This document shows, piece after piece, positions 28,009 to 40,700 of a DNA stretch of 64,000 nt. Numbering within the stretch: position 1 is the first letter of the stretch; every line of letters begins with the position of its first letter. Under the pieces are notes generated by a model. That model saw only the letters and a program-made list of their open reading frames with translations. It was not told the DNA's origin and did not search any database. A program made the translations under genes and the position numbers. Source of the DNA: Brachionus manjavacas (taxonomy: Eukaryota; Rotifera; Eurotatoria; Ploima; Brachionidae); the NCBI GenBank assembly GCA_019054805.1, contig JAHQIY010000001.1, positions 5,346,501 through 5,410,500 on the forward strand, written 5' to 3'.

Positions 28009-29197
28009 TATTAGATTATTCGTGCTTTTGAATCAAAAATTCTTAAAGTATTTATATATTTTAAATTTAGTATCACTGATTATTTTCAATATCAAATTTT
28101 TTGTTAGAAACTTAAGCTAACCTGCTTTGATTTAATTAAGTTGGAAAAATTTATCTATAATTAAGTTTGTTCTATTCACCGTAAATTTAATCTATTAACC
28201 GTACTTTTTGTTTTTTGTTTTGAGCTTGATTTTCCTAGTGATCAAATTTTACAGAAGATTGGAATATGACTTTATTCTCTATGATGAAAATAGTTAAAAC
28301 ATGAGCATGAGGTCTCATACAGAAGCAAAAATTTTTTGGCTTATTTGCTTTGTATGAAAATATACTGCATCAAACAAGTAAGAGTATATGATGGGATTTA
28401 TCTTTATTTCTAATTAAAACTTAATTTAATTTTAAAAATATTAAAAATAATCAGCTTTTTGCAAAATAATCATAAATCTAAGTGAAAGTTAATATTCTGT
28501 AATTAAGTAAAAGTTCAAGATGGGTGGGTTCAAGATTTTAAATTCTAAAATTTCAAGGTTTTATCAAATTTTTTCTTATTTTTACATTACTTGAAAAATG
28601 AATTAAATTTTATTTAAACTTTTAAACGAACTACTTTATTTTATATTTTATAAATCACAAGAAAAAATGAAAAAGTCGATCAATTAAAATCTATTAGTGT
28701 TTACTTATTATAAAATATTAAATTTTACTTAATTTTTTAACTAATTTTTGACTTTTGTCATTTCCATGGATAAGTTCCTTTATCTTTCATTTTTGGAGTC
28801 AAATGCCATCTTACTAAAACTAAAACTTATTTAGTATTGCTAATTCAATTTTTTAAGAAATGAAGATAAAACACTTTATCAATGTTTCAACCAGTGTATC
28901 TTCATATAAAGTAGCTAATGTCTTGTATTTTATAACAACATTGTTTGAAATTAGGCAGAACAGTGCTTCTTGGAACCAAAATAAATTATTATTTTGCAAC
29001 AAAAAAATTAAAAAAAAATTGATATATTTTATTGTTATTACACTCAAATTAAATTTAAAATGATTTTTTTTATAATTAATTAATTAATTAATAATGATAA
29101 TTCGGAGCAATGCTATATCTAGCCTTGCCATGGGAGCTGTTTGATTTTAAGCTTTATCTTAAAAAATTGTCTCAGAAAGTCATCTCAAAAACAAATT
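28009..29197. other. intergenic region upstream of the SLC6 gene
   Basis: No supported gene. Two overlapping open frames at 28853-29063 on opposite strands are AT-run artefacts. TTAATTAATTAATTAATAAT occurs at about 29074-29093. Confidence 0.4.
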
Positions 29198-29660
29198 GGT
29201 TCAATTTTTTGTGTTTGAATTACAAAATGCATCCAATGTTGAAATAATATTGAAAAAGTGCGATGTTTCAAATATTTTTTTCAGTTTCAAAAAAAAATAA
29301 TTTTAAGTTAATATTTCAAACATGAAAAACTTTGTTTTTTTTTTAATTTTGACTTCGGGTTTGTGATATGGTGATCCTTAAAGAAAATATTTAAAGTTTT
29401 TTAGCCACTATAATAGAAAAAACCATTTTTCAAGAAGAAACATCTGATTTGGATATTGAATTTATGACTTATGAAACTCTAAATTTCAAAACAAATTATA
29501 TAGTGCTTTGGACTTTTTTCGACATCATCAGAAACAAATTCCAAGCTTAGGTGAGTTATGCAGATTTGTATATGCAGTTACGGCTTCTTCAGTCCCATCT
29601 GAGAATTGCTTAGTTCAAAATAGGAAATCGAATAGAACCATCCGCGTTGAATATGGTAAA
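29198..29660 (+). pseudogene. hAT transposase C-terminal remnant next to a TIR-family end
   Basis: The stretch 29198-29400 is a copy of the terminal part of the TIR family seen at 16579 and 37128 (GGTTCAATTTTTTGTGTTTG, then GGGTTTGTGATATGGTGATC). Directly after it, a + frame reads KLYSALDFFRHHQKQIPSL, GELCRFVYAVTASSVPSEN and QNRKSNRTI (about 29497-29652), which matches the hAT dimerisation region (usual form: ...LARxxLxIPASSxPSER). The rest of the transposase is missing. This suggests, but does not prove, that the TIR family is mobilised by a hAT enzyme. Confidence 0.55.
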
Positions 29661-29989
29661 TTTTATTATTAAAAACAAATTATAAAATTTTATATGGATT
29701 ATTTTTAATTTTAGTTAATATTAATTCGAATATTTTGGACTCGAACTTTTCTACTTCAAAAATTTTAATTTAATAAATTTCGACTTTTAAAATTTTTAAA
29801 TAATCAAAATTTTCAAATTATTAATTTTTAGTTTAAAATAAATTTCAATTTTACAATGTTGTTTTTTTAAAATAATTTGACTTCAAAATTTTAAATTTTT
29901 GATTCAAATAGAAAAATGCAAAAAATTTCGAAATTTGGAAACTTCAATTAACAACCCTAATACTTAAACCATAAACTTAAATTTAATGA

Positions 29990-30125
29990 TTGTGAGAGAG
30001 CTGGAATTGTCTGGACTAAATGGGTGAATGAATCGAAGAATCGCGAAAAATGGCGCATCAAAATCTCGTCCCTAACCTCAAACAAATGAGGATAAAGGAC
30101 CCCTTATTATTATTATTATTATTAT
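29990..30125 (+). repeat. LINE 3' tail ending in (ATT)n microsatellite
   Basis: GAATCGAAGAATCGCGAAAA and CCCTAACCTCAAACAAATGA are less AT-rich than the surroundings and lead into about eight ATT repeats (30103-30126). The arrangement is that of a retrotransposon 3' end; it is a different family from 10761/48690. Confidence 0.5.
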
Positions 30126-30199
30126 TCAATAGGCTTTTTAATTTGTTTATTTCTTTGATTAATTGTTTTTAATTTTGCTTTTTTTTTTATAGCAAAAAA

Positions 30200-30271
30200 C
30201 CCCTATAGCCGAATGGTTTGTGTGTAAGTTATGCAAGCAGAGATTCGATAATTCAAAACTCGCAGAGGGGG
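30200..30271 (+). other. tRNA-like sequence (tRNA-derived SINE head or tRNA pseudogene)
   Basis: A 72-base segment begins CCCCTATAGCCGAATGGTTT, close to the A box of tRNA-Ser/Leu type genes (TRGCCGARTGG). The ends CCCCT and AGGGG can pair as an acceptor stem, and ATTCGATAATTCAAAACTCG resembles a B box region. The T stem pairs poorly and a long variable arm is absent, so I do not call it a working tRNA. It lies just after the LINE tail at 29990-30125. Confidence 0.3.
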
Positions 30272-30430
30272 AAAAATCTTCAAAACATCTCTCTAGTTTG
30301 CATGCATTGAGGAAATGAATTTAAGTTTTTTATTGCTTATTTTGTCTATTACTTTATTTTAAACTTTTAAAAATTTTCTAATTGAGTTCTTTAATGATTT
30401 GAAATAAAAAAAAACAAATTATAAATTAAA

Positions 30431-30441
30431 TTTATTTTATT
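30431..30441 (-). promoter_or_regulatory. polyadenylation signals of the formin gene
   Basis: Two overlapping AATAAA hexamers on the minus strand lie about 75 bases past the formin stop codon, a normal distance for the poly(A) signal. Confidence 0.5.
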
Positions 30442-30512
30442 CATATTCATAAAAAATAAGAATTAATATTGTAAAAATGGCATATTTAAAAAATTTACAA
30501 ATCAATTTAAAA

Positions 30513-31758
30513 TTAAGTTTTATTCTTTACTCCTTCGATTCGCTTTTGCTGAAATATTGTTTTCATGCTTTTTCGCTCTACTGGCTTAGTTTCGGCTTTT
30601 TTTTTAGACAATTCATTTCTCGCCTGATTTACATGCTTTTGTCTTAACTTGATCAATTTTTGTGTTTCTTTTTTCCAAGCATTTTTAAAATCATTACTAA
30701 ACGAAGTCCATAATGAGAAAAAATATTCTGGGGTTATTTCTGGATCGGGTGGTTTTGGTTTTAGAATGAACAAATCTACCAATTTTTTGAATTTTGCTTT
30801 GCATTTAGTAAAATTCTCTTCTTGATCTTTACATTCAGATATCGCGTTGGACAAAAACTGGTTCACTCTTGATTCGAATTGATCCAATTTGTCCGCCTTG
30901 TGGGCTAAAACAATTTCAATTTTTTTCTCTACATCTTTAATTTCATTATTTACTTTTCGAAGTTCTTTTTCTAAATCATCAAAGTTAACCTGGGCGACAA
31001 AATTAAGATCAGAAGGCTCAGGTATCGGATAGTTACTTATGTCATCATCTATTTTGCTAACATAATGGCCAGCGATGTATTGTAACAAATTTGTTGTGTT
31101 GTCCTTGGACTTGACATCTTTTAAATTGGGCAAAATGGCCAAGTCGAAGCCATCCGCATCACCTCGCGATTTATTTGAAGCGTTCATGCTGTTACCGCAA
31201 GCAAGAATTACTCCGAGAATTTTTCTGACACTCACATTTCCCATTAAGTCGTCACACAAACTACTGATACTGTTTAACCTGAATTCAATGGAAGATATAG
31301 ACTCATAAAATTTGTTTCGATAAACGAGGCAGTACATGCGCTCTTCAAACGCAGGGATACGAGATAATTCGAGTAAAAACATTTCAGGCTTATCTAGAAG
31401 TTCTTCAGAGTTGGTCTTGAGAAAGTCCTGAATGGTGCGCAGTTCATCTTCTTGTGAACGAAGAACAAAAATTGAGTTCAGAGTTTCGTAGCTTATTAGT
31501 TCATTATCAAAGCCTATCAATGCCTCACGTATCAAGCCGGCATCTAGGCGCTGACTAGTCATCAAAATACCAATGGCTTGGGAGCGCTTTGAATCTAGCA
31601 ACTTAACAGCCTCTGGCTTCAAACTCATCACAGAGCTGTATCTTGTCAATTTTTTGTCATCTTTCTTGCTAGATTTTGTTGTGGGCTTAGCAAAGAGTGT
31701 AACAAATTCTTCATCCACATCAGCTTCATCAACATCGAACCATATTGCATTAGATTTA
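30513..31758 (-). CDS. formin, last exon: most of FH2 and C-terminal tail
   Basis: Starts KSNAIWFDVDEADVDEEFVT after TTTTCTAG, the classical linker/knob region of FH2, and contains RSQAIGILMTSQRLDA, the conserved helix ERMYCLVYRNKFYE, and VRKILGVILACGNSMNASNK with GDADGFDLAILPNLKDVKSK, the GN..N...GxAxGF core of FH2. The tail is Lys-rich and ends GVKNKT. The last codons AAT AAA ACT TAA contain an AATAAA. Confidence 0.9.
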
Positions 31759-34700
31759 CTAGAAAAGATAAAATTTAAAATTGATGGGCTAGAAATTTCC
31801 TAAGGTTCGCTGACTACGTTAAATTTTAGTTTAACCCTCAAAAATTTTGATGAACTCAAAAATTTTTTTAATTTAATTGAACTGTGTGTTTTAATTTAAA
31901 TTTTTGAATTGTATTTTGGACGATTGAAATGAAAGATAATATCAAAATTGAATTTTGCAGCACTGAATAAAATTCTTAAAAAAAAATCACTTAAAAATTT
32001 ATCTTAAAAAAATTATTTAAAACTATTCTTGAATTAATCAATTAAGCAATTTGACATTTTTACCAATTTAATTAAAATGATTAATTCTTAATTATACCAA
32101 GATTTTATAGTGAATAAAATGAATAAAAATAAAAATTGCTTTATTTTTTCATTTTTTTGGTAATTACTTGACCTCCCCTTCAAATGTGAAAATTGAACTG
32201 CTTCGCTCAGGATTGAAACATCGTTCAAAACCATGAGAGACCTGAACATGCACATTAGAAGATCGAAGATGCATTCATTCATTGCAGCCATCATCGGAAA
32301 CGATGGGCATCATAAATCATGCCTAACCCTGACTTTTGTAGTTAAATTATACATATTTTTTGTTATAACTTTTTAATAAAAATGAAGCCTTTTAACAAAT
32401 TCTTTGAATAAGACAACATCAAAACTTAATTACTCGAAAAATAGCCTAAGTTTGTAGTTTTCACGATTATTTTATAGCGAGGAAATATGGTAAATTAAAA
32501 GTTTATTATTAAAAAATAAAAATGTAAAAAAATTTAAAAATTTCGCAATGATACTGTCGATAATTGGAGCTTTAAAAAAGACAGTGACTGCTCTGAAAAT
32601 TAAACATTTATTATTTTCATTTTATTTTCTAGTTAAAGTAAAATATTATAAAAATTTATTGATCATTATCAAACACTTAAAAGGAATTTAATAGAAAAAA
32701 ATCTAGAAACTAAATTTTATTCAGCAAACCTTTCTCAAACTTATTGCTGTCAAAAATTTGAATTTGTTTAGCCTATCGGGAATTTTTGCTAAATAGAAAA
32801 ATTAAGTTAAGCTCTAGATGCATTAGATTTTATGGTTAAAAAAATTAGAACCATCTTTGGTAATCAATTTCTATTTAAAATATAATTTAAGGATAGGATC
32901 ATTTCAAATTAAGTTTGAAAAATTCAGTTAGTTAGATATGCTGGTTTTGAGGTAGGTTCTTGCACATATGTGGTTTGTTTGTTTTTTTACATAGTCAATG
33001 TCAATAAATTGTTAAAAAATATAATAAATTACTTATATTTGTATTCTGGATTCTTGAAGTAAATCATTACCGGAAAAAAATAATTTTTTTAAAATATTTA
33101 CTTCAGGATTGCTATTTCGAAGACAAAAAAAGCAATTTTTGTGATAAACAAACTCAAGCTATATCATTATCATTTCATACGAACCCATTATTTCAAGTAT
33201 ATCAATTTCAAAAAAAAGTAAAATGATATTTAAATTATTTGATCATTACTATTTTTTTTATTAAAAAATTTTGATTAAGTTTTATTTTAAATTTTAATTT
33301 TTTTGTTTTTGAAAAATAATAAGTTTTAAGCTAATATAATTTCTTAAATTTATGCTAATCTTAGTTTATCCGACATATCTAGATAGCAGCGTATGATACT
33401 AAATTCAATATTAACAATTAAAATTCAAATCAAAATAATAAATTAACGATAAAATATTATCTACTGAAATTTAGATATCAAAACTAAAAATTCAAAATAC
33501 AATTCGATTAAAATAGATCTTTTCCAAATTTGATCAAGTTTTTTTTAGACATACGATAATTTTCACAACTATGATTAAAAAAAAATAATAGACTGACCAC
33601 TCAATACATAAAATACATCTTTCTCTAAAAGTAATATCTAATCTAATCTATCTAAAGTATTCTAAATTTATTAGATTGTTTGAACAATTTTTTAAGCAAA
33701 TTAAAAAAAATGTTACTTGAATATTTGAATTCGGTTCCAGTATAGAGTTTTCATTTCTTGTTTAGGGCAAAATTTTTTTCTGGCTGTAAAAAATTAACTT
33801 ATGAAAATAAATTTTTATCATAAAATTTACAAATAGGTCTTTGTGGCGGCTGAGCAACTAGAAAACTGTTTAGTGGAGGTGGCGGAGGCATACCGAACTT
33901 TGGAGGTAGTGATGATCCAGAGATTCCTAATGGGGGTGGTGGTGGCGGAGGAGGACCACCTGAGTTAAACGATGGTAAAGGAGGTGGAGGCGGCGGAGGA
34001 GGACCACCTGAGTTAAACGATGGTAAAGGAGGTGGAGGCGGTGGAGGAGGACCTCCTGAGTTAAATGATGGTAAAGGAGGTGGAGGCGGTGGAGGAGGAC
34101 CTCCTGAGTTAAATGATGGTAAAGGAGGTGGAGGCGGTGGAGGAGGACCTCCTGAGTTAAACGATGGTAAAGGAGGTGGAGGCGGTGGAGGAGGACCTCC
34201 TGAGTTAAACGATGGAAGAGGAGGTGGAGGTGGAGGTGGTGCAGCATTTGAATTGAATGATGGCAAAGGTGGCGGGATTGGTGGAGGTGGCGGGGCTGTA
34301 ATTCCATTTGAATTTTGAGTTTGTGATGAATTGAGCTTTAATTGTAAATTTTAATTTTATCTAAATTAAAAAGAATATCAATGACTCACCGTTGGGAATC
34401 CGTTTAATGCTGATGAAGAGGATGAAATTGCTATCTGCTTGGTAATTGCCTGATTTAATTTTGTCTGCAAATTATTTTTTTCACTTGATAATTTTGTTGT
34501 TAAATTCTATTTTTTTTTTGTCAATTCAAATAAATTGTTTTATTTTATTTAAATAATTGAAATCTTTACTTTTAACTCTTCTATTTCTTTTTTAAGATCT
34601 ATTGTATTCATTTTATAGATATCAATATCATTATTTATTTTTTTTATTTTGTCTTCTAATTCCATTATCCTAATTGAATGGTCTATCTTCAAAATCGATA

Positions 34701-37700
34701 TTTCAGAATCATGCTTTTTCTATTATTAATAAATTAATTTGTGTAAAAAATTTAATTCGAATATAAAAAGATTTATGCTTTTACCTTCAAAGATTCAATT
34801 TCTTCTTGATGTTCTTTTTTCAAGTTCGAAATAATAGATCTGTTTGCTTTTAAAATTAAAATTCAATTTTAATTAAATTTGTTAAAATATGAAACTAAAA
34901 TAATTTAAAAAGTAAGAATAGCTAAAAATTTATGAAACATTTTGAATACTGTTTAAATTGTTGGGTATTAGCGTAATAGATAATAAAACAATTATAATTA
35001 TATATTTTTTATTTTTATTTGAATATTAATAAAATGGAAAAATTAAGTCACCAGTGAATTCTAAAAAATCAAGTCAGTTTTCTATAACATAAATCAGATT
35101 TTGTGACGAAATTTGAATTTTTATACTTTAATATTAAAATATTAAAATCTTGATTTTTAAATATTTTCAAATAATACTGCAATATAAACTTTTTAATTAA
35201 TTAATTTACAAAAATGCTTTTATATTAGAATTAAAAAAAAAATAGAAAAGGATACTTAAGAGTAGGAGCACTAGTCTCTTGATTAATCTTGGAATTAAAC
35301 ATCAAAATTTACTAACATGATTAAAAATACTCAATTTTTTGTTAAATTTTCACTGTTTTAGTTGGACCGGATACTTACTTTCTAAACTGCAATTTATAAA
35401 GTAAAAAAAGGCTTCTTTAAGTGGCATATCAGTCTGGATTTTTCATTACATAAAAATTAAATTTTGAAATGAAAATAAGAAAATTTATTTATTGTTTTTA
35501 TTTTTCATTATTAATTATTCAATTTAATTAAGTACAATCAACAAAATAGATAAAAAGATAAAAAAAGTTAGAGTTTATCATTTCTTAAAGAGTTTCTATA
35601 AGTAGTTGATATTTTTTTTAATTAGAAAAAAAATTTAAAAGAGATCTATTGATTTATCATACAAGTCATCATCTATTTTTAATTTGTTTAGAATATTTAA
35701 AATTTGCTGATTTTTTTCTATCTTTTTTCCTATTTTAATCAGAAATGTAATAATTTTAAAAAGATAAAAGAGTTTGATTATTAAGAAAAATCAACTGATT
35801 TTGACACATTTTTTAAATAAATCTTTTTTGGCTTGTTATCATTTAATCTGAATTAATTCGATTCAAACCACCCAATCTCAGCATTATTTTTTCTTTTTTT
35901 TTTAATTACTTAATAGTAATTCAAGCATAAATAGTCAGAATGACTTTTTTAATTTTTTTCTTTTAAACATTTTTAGTAGTATACGACTTTTAACAATCGC
36001 TAGGCTGAAAAAGGGACTGAGATCCATGCTGAGCTTCCTCGGCTTTTGTCTAAAAACAACGTTGATTCTTAGGTAAGTGCAATATGAAAACTTGGTACAA
36101 AAAAATTGAAAGCGTTTTCACAAATTGTAATTGAAACACATTTTATTACATTACGATATACAAATTTATTAGAATTTAAAGATATAAAGTTACAAAAATG
36201 CTTTATTTTGTATTTAGTTTTTATTTCCTAAGTAAGGAAAGAAACTTTCAGTAAAGAAAGACTATACAATACGATAAAGAAACATTCTGAAATGTGAATC
36301 CCTCAATTTTAACACTGGAAGACTATACGAGTCATTTTAACTAGTTTTAAAAATATTTAAATATAGTTTATGGAAATGCATTCGGTTATCAATAACTTGT
36401 GAATGTTATACAATCATGATACAATTTTTAGAAGCAATTTTAGCCTTTCGCATAAAAAAATTCTTTTGTTTTTGTTATTCAGTTACGCTGCCGATAATTT
36501 AGAATTTTTTTCAAAATCTAAAGACGATTAATTGAAAATGAATCAGAATCTGAAGAAATTTATTTGAATTTTTTTCCTCTTGATTAATTCATATTAAGTG
36601 ATTTCTTAAACCTCCTTAAGAATTAAAATTGAATAGTATTATGAAAACTAGTGTTTCGACTCAACTAAGTCGATTATTTTTCTCAGTAACAAAGAATATA
36701 CAAAATTTTTTATTTAACTATGTATAAATTTAACAAAAAAAAATTTGGAACCTTTTCTAAAATTTTATAAAAACGGTCACATTTTAAATTTGTGTTGAAT
36801 CTATAAAAAAGAATTTTATTCTGAATGTTAAATAAAAACTATTTATTTATTTTTTTTATGTTTTTTTTTCTTAAAAGAAGGAGCTTATTACTGAGAATTA
36901 TTAAAATTTCGAAATAAAATTAAAAAATAAACTAGGAATTTGCAACTTAATAATAATAATTTTTCGGCTAATATGACTCTAAACTTCGATATACATTTGA
37001 ATATTTTGTAATTTTGTGATGAATTACCTAAATATTTAAATGAAATTAGAAAATAATAAGTAAATATAATAAAAAATAAACATTATAATAAAAGCAATTT
37101 TGTAAAAAAGTTAAAAAAATTTTAATTGTTTAATTTTTTGTGTTTGAATTACAGAATGTATCCAATGTTGAAATTACATTGAAAAAGTACGATATTTCAA
37201 ATATTATTTTCAGTTTAAAATAATAAAAAAAAAATTTTAAGTTAATATTGCAAGCATGAATAATTTTTTTTATAAATTTTGACTTAGGGTTTGTGATATG
37301 ATGATCCTTAAGATAATGTTTGTTAAAAACCATCTACGCTCTGTTTTCGATATTTTATAAATTGAGTTTTTGTTAATATGCATCAAATGAACGTCAATTA
37401 CCACTAAAGTTAAAATTTATAAATAAAAAAATAAACTTTTTCTGGTTTAGTCTGTAAGGTGAACAATGGTTCAGCTGTTACTGGAACAATTCTTGTTCTC
37501 AGGTTTTATGAACTATTAGTTCACCAAATCTAAAAATTGTTTTCCCTCTTTATAAATTTTGTTTAAAGGCAAAGATTTAAGTAAAGAGCGCATTTGGGCG
37601 CATTTATTCAATTAAATAGCTTAATTTGTATTTTTACCAGAATTTGGTAAATAAATAGATTATATAAAATTTAAAAAAAGAATTTTCAATATTTTTTCAA

Positions 37701-40700
37701 ATTTCCAGATAAAAATTAACCTCCTTCTATTTCACTATCAAGTTTAATTTCAAATATGAAAATGCTTGCAATATTGACCTAAATTTTTTTTTTTTATTTG
37801 AGACTGAAAAAATTTTGAAACATGGCATTTTTCAATGTAATTTCAACATTGGATAGATTTTTGTAATTCAAACATAAAAATTAAACCACATTGAATGCAA
37901 AAATTTTTCTACTAATTTTTTACACACAATTAAACTAAATTTAAATTTTTTTTCTTTTTATTAAAAATGAATTAAATTTAAATTTTGTTTTGAATAAATG
38001 AAGTGTTAATCGGTCTTTAATGAACAGGGGCACTAGCCTTTTGATTAACTTTGAAACTTAAAACTTAAATAAAAAGATAATATAATAAAAATTAAATGAA
38101 TTACGTAAACCCTAAATAATGTTAATAATTTGTTTCTATCAAACAAGTTCTTTTTTTTTCAAAGTCGAAACAAAATGTCTACTTCTATTAAATAACAAAT
38201 AACGTTTTGTTATTAGTTTTACTAAGTTATGATTTGAGGTGTCCTGGTCTTTAATTTTCGGACTATGAAAAAAATAAAGCCAAATCACATCTGGACAATT
38301 GATCAAAAAAAAAATCACGGGCGCTGCTACATTTTGTGAGCTCAAATAATTAGTGATCTTACTAAAAATCTTTTCGTGAGCTGATAAATTAAAAAGATCA
38401 CATTTTTTACCTGGAAAAAATTAATGAGCTGATTTATTCAGTTCACAGATTTATTTTATCTAAAAAGAATAAGTTTTTTTGATTAATTGAAATTCAATTA
38501 AAAAATTAATTTTCAAGTTCAATTTCCCAATTTGTTTTGACTTCTCCTTAAAATGAGGAAAAAGATAAGATTAAAATATTTCGAATGATAATTTTTATTT
38601 ATTTTAAAAGTTGCGCCAGATTCGGCAATGACAAAGTTTATGATTTTCACATTTTTAATAAATGATTTTTATCTTATTAATTTATCTGATTTTTTATTAT
38701 TAAAAATTTAATTAGATGAAGTACTCAGGCTCGTCCGAATAGCTTTTGTTTTCGCTTTAACTGAATATTAAAAAATGAGAAAAGATTAAAAATGTTATTT
38801 ATTTATTATTTATTAATTGTGAAGTAGAAATTAATTATATTGACATATTTGTAGACAAGTGCTAATTCAGTTTGAAAAAAAATGTTAAAATGTTTACTTG
38901 GTGAAATTCAGTACAAAATGATAAAACGAATAGAAAAAAAGTTAAAAAAATTGAATTAATTTTTTGGCTTAAATTTTTTGGGGGAGACAAATTTAATTTT
39001 TTTAAGATGACAAAAATAACTAAAAGTGGTGACTAATTTAATCTATTTTAGCTGACAATAAACAACTAATTATTTTGACAAAAAAACTAAACGACTGACA
39101 AATATATTTATATTGAGATGACTATTTAATAATTTTGCACTGACAAAATTTTATTTATTTTTATTTTATTTTATTTTAGTTCTAATTAAGCTATTTAGTT
39201 CGACTTGAGTGGAAATCAAAAGTAATGAACCCTATGCTTCACAAGGAGTGAATAAGGAAAAAAAAGAAAGCTATTTAGTAATTTAATTCTCCAAGATTGT
39301 GAGGAATGAACTTAAATTGTGGCGTTTTCTCATAGTTGACTCTAGCTTGATGATGAGATTTGAACAAAACGGTTTGTCATAATCGTCTGGAGCTTCCTTC
39401 TGATTTTGGTTCTATAGTTCAAGATTTTAATTTTTATTGTGACCTAAAAATCATTAATTTGTTGTAAAAATAATTAATTAGTCAAAAAAGTATTTTTGTC
39501 ACTCAAATAATTATTTTATCAGTCAATTAATTTATTTGTCATCATATGTAGTTTTTTTGTCAGTAGATTTAGTCTTTTTGGTCAGTAAAATTTAATTTTT
39601 TTTGTCAGTCCATTAATTGATGGCCTAATTTTTTTCCTAAGTTTTAAACTTAGTTAAATTAATGCAACATAGTGCAACATTTAAAGTTGCATCATATATC
39701 AAGGTCTGCTAAATTTGAATAGTTTAGCTCTACAAAAAAATAAATTTCATTTTAATCAAGCGTGGTGCATTTTGCAGAGATTATGCACATCATTCTACAC
39801 TTTTTTCTGTTCTTTTTTACTAAACTTCACAAAACCCATTTATTAAATAAATTCTGGCACACCAAAAAAAACGATCACAAAAAGTGTTGTCTAAAATTCA
39901 CAAAACGTAGAAGCGACAAATAACAAAATTGCTCAATTTTAGTGACATGTCACTTTAGTTGGGTATTCGACTGTAGTGACATGTCCTTATGTATTGAACA
40001 CTGGTTTTCAATTTTACAAAAAGTTAAATTAGAAATTATCGTTAATTATCAGTTCTTTTTAATTGAATTTGAATTTTTGGTATTGTTGAATTTTAGTTTG
40101 GTTGAAATTATTTTAGTATGTGATTTAATAATATATTTTGTTATAAGTATTAAAAAACAAATCTTAAAAAACTAAACTTTTTTAAATATTAACAATTTTA
40201 CAAAGTTATGTCGTCTATAGTGACATGTCGCTAACTTAGACACTTACTCATGTAAAAATCGTCATTTTAGTTCTTTTGACGAGTGTTTGATATCAAGTGA
40301 CATGTGTCGAGGTTTAATACTACACTTTAATTCAAAAGTCCCACCGAAATGTGAAGGACATTATAAATTTTTGTACAACTTAAAAAATACTCGATTTTGT
40401 TAAAAAATAATAAAAATTGAACAACGTAAACAAAATATTTTTTATCCAATTCTCGAGACTTGAGCCGACAAGACTTCAATACATTTCATTATAGATAGGA
40501 TGAAATGTCACCAAAATCGAGCAGCTTCGTTAGTGAAAAAAAATTGGAAAAGCTAAAAAAAATTTTTTCAAATTTTTTGATTTTGAGTCGACTAACATCA
40601 CTAAAAAAATCTCAATTGAAATCTAAAAAAATGGTTCACATTGCTTTTTTGAAAGATAAAAATTCTCAACAAAAAAAGCTTCAGAATGCACCTATTTTGC

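Noticed and set aside
28853-29063. Overlapping frames on both strands
   Set aside because: Both are explained by AT-rich composition; neither has recognisable features.
32088-32294. 68-codon minus frame in the last formin intron
   Set aside because: Phases of the flanking exons already fit without it, and it does not resemble FH2 sequence.
33927-34307. 126-codon His/Leu-rich minus frame
   Set aside because: Alternative frame of the FH1 minisatellite; the proline frame joins the formin exons in phase.
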